A stretch of 64,000 nt of DNA from Coleofasciculus sp040219735. GTDB taxonomy: Bacteria; Cyanobacteriota; Cyanobacteriia; Cyanobacteriales; Coleofasciculaceae. Of this stretch, positions 63,147 through 64,000 are shown piece by piece. The notes under the pieces were generated by a model. That model made no database searches. It saw only the letters and a program-made list of their open reading frames with translations, and had not been told where the DNA came from. Positions within the stretch are counted from its first letter, which is position 1, and each line of letters opens with the position of its first letter. The position numbers and the translations under genes were made by a program. The stretch is taken from NCBI GenBank assembly GCA_040219735.1, contig JAVJRX010000063.1. The stretch is one strand, 5' to 3'.

Positions 63147-64000
63147 CTAATCCCATTCAGGACCCGTCAATGTGCCTCGCAGACGCCAATTTCCTTGGGG
63201 AGAAAACACGTCTAAAAGACCACTATTTAATTCTTGCTGAACATAAGGACTATCCAACACCGCCCAATCATCGAGAATTCGCTCTTTGCCATTAATCTGA
63301 GCTACACCCGCCCCTCGATTGGGTTGATAGGTCATCTGTAAGCGATCGCCAGCTAAACTGGTATAGGTAAGCTGACCCATTGTCTCCCAGGAGCGATCGC
63401 GAATCTCTGTTTGGTCAAGGGCTTGCTGTAAAGCCTCGATTGTGGGATAATCATCAACACTGGCTACATCGGTAATCCAAGCGGTATTCCTGCCGATTGC
63501 CGCTAAAACTTGGTAATCAGAATATTTCTCTGATACCTGACTTTGCCAGTCTATCTTTTCACCCCAAGGACGGGCGCAAAGGAAGGTATTATCAATTCGC
63601 CAAATGTACCAATCCCTATAGCGCTGAGGTTTCCCATATCGAGTTGGTAAAACCAGGTGAGAACGCCCCAGTACATCGGCGGCTTTATCTTGTGGATTTA
63701 ATCGTAACTGATAAATCACCGCACCCTTTTCTTGGACGTACTGATCTCCTGGAGAACGCCCTGTCGCCATGGCGGAATGATAGGTTCCTCCCAAACTAAC
63801 AACGGCATTATTTTGCCCTTTGGGGTCGCGGATGACTAATTTATAGGTAGCATATTGGGCATTAATAGTGCCTTTGACTTGGTAAGAACGACTGGGGTCA
63901 ATTAATGTACCCAAACTATAATCTTGAGTCACATAAAATGTTTCCCAAAATCGGTTGTCTTGGTGATAACTATAATAACCAGGATGACTGGCTTTAAGCT
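63147..64000 (-). CDS. C-terminal part of an unidentified protein (5' end outside the window)
   Basis: About 283 residues are visible; the frame stays open to the window edge (LKASHPGYYSYHQDNRFWET precedes the GTG at 63932), so the gene starts beyond 64000. The text is rich in beta strands and Trp/Tyr: VTQDYSLGTLIDPSRSYQVK, VVSLGGTYHSAMATGRSPGD, YRDWYIWRIDNTFLCARPWG, then MTYQPNRGAGVAQINGKERI. The style recalls large polysaccharide-acting or beta-sandwich enzymes, but no catalytic motif is clear and I do not assign a family. Codon use and strand agree with the neighbouring genes. Confidence 0.75.
   Translation of the reverse strand, partial: LKASHPGYYSYHQDNRFWETFYVTQDYSLGTLIDPSRSYQVKGTINAQYATYKLVIRDPKGQNNAVVSLGGTYHSAMATGRSPGDQYVQEKGAVIYQLRLNPQDKAADVLGRSHLVLPTRYGKPQRYRDWYIWRIDNTFLCARPWGEKIDWQSQVSEKYSDYQVLAAIGRNTAWITDVASVDDYPTIEALQQALDQTEIRDRSWETMGQLTYTSLAGDRLQMTYQPNRGAGVAQINGKERILDDWAVLDSPYVQQELNSGLLDVFSPQGNWRLRGTLTGPEWD

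Noticed and set aside
1..64000. CRISPR array, rRNA or tRNA genes, prophage or biosynthetic megasynthase genes
   Set aside because: None was found on either strand by reading for repeats, conserved RNA arms or family motifs; short divergent tRNAs could still be missed by eye.

Overview
The window looks like a chromosomal segment of a filamentous, section III-type cyanobacterium. Evidence: frequent HIP1 octamers (GCGATCGC), carboxysome shell genes ccmK3/ccmK4, ferredoxin-dependent glutamate synthase, a diflavin flavodiiron protein, a light-repressed-transcript (LrtA/long HPF) homologue, an Anabaena-like kdp cluster with a short KdpD, several Uma2-family nuclease-fold genes and many dispersed palindromic repeats. 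The genus cannot be fixed from sequence alone; Coleofasciculus/Microcoleus-like is a guess. No rRNA, tRNA or CRISPR array was found.

Layout. 0.1-0.6 kb: frameshifted 3' fossil of an IS200/IS605-type tnpB. 0.7-7.3 kb, minus strand: the str cluster rpsL-rpsG-fusA-tuf-rpsJ with a Lon-substrate-domain gene behind it and an IscA/SufA-type gene ahead of it. 7.5-10.5 kb, minus: a mannose-6-phosphate-isomerase-type cupin and a secreted phosphodiester-glycosidase-family protein. 10.8-18.5 kb is a remodelled accessory zone: a Uma2 gene cut exactly by an IS630 element, a RelE-type toxin-antitoxin locus damaged by deletion and then by an IS701 element, a chimeric secreted TPS-DUF4347-CHAT protein, a nuclease-fold hypothetical gene, and a decayed VapBC-type pair. 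19.0-23.7 kb: gltS. 23.8-26.7 kb: relic of a second NarL-type regulator, a Uma2 gene, and a NarL-type regulator with its likely histidine kinase. 27.5-37.0 kb, plus: kdpA-kdpB-small membrane subunit-kdpC, a truncated kinase relic, a REC-TPR regulator, a membrane protein, a CPA2 antiporter with Usp domain, and a short KdpD; this reads as a potassium/cation homeostasis block. 37.7-45.6 kb: two Uma2 genes flanking a 1921-residue TamB-like protein. 46.0-51.0 kb: an nSTAND ATPase with 14 WD40 repeats. 51.3-55.3 kb: PEP-CTERM protein, wecB, alpha/beta hydrolase, fifth Uma2 gene. 55.6-58.3 kb: flavodiiron protein, ccmK4 and ccmK3. 58.4-64 kb: a REC-PAS-histidine kinase, long HPF, a GH13 amylase-type enzyme, and the C-terminal part of an unidentified gene that runs off the window.

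No clearly new defence or biosynthetic system stands out. The most interesting signals are structural: small palindromic repeats inserted in frame into two unrelated proteins; a three-copy dispersed element with an extended -10 motif, each copy lying just 3' of a Uma2 gene; two insertion sequences whose removal restores the split reading frame across each junction; and the chimeric CHAT protein. All functional calls are from reading motifs and overall resemblance; no database search was run.
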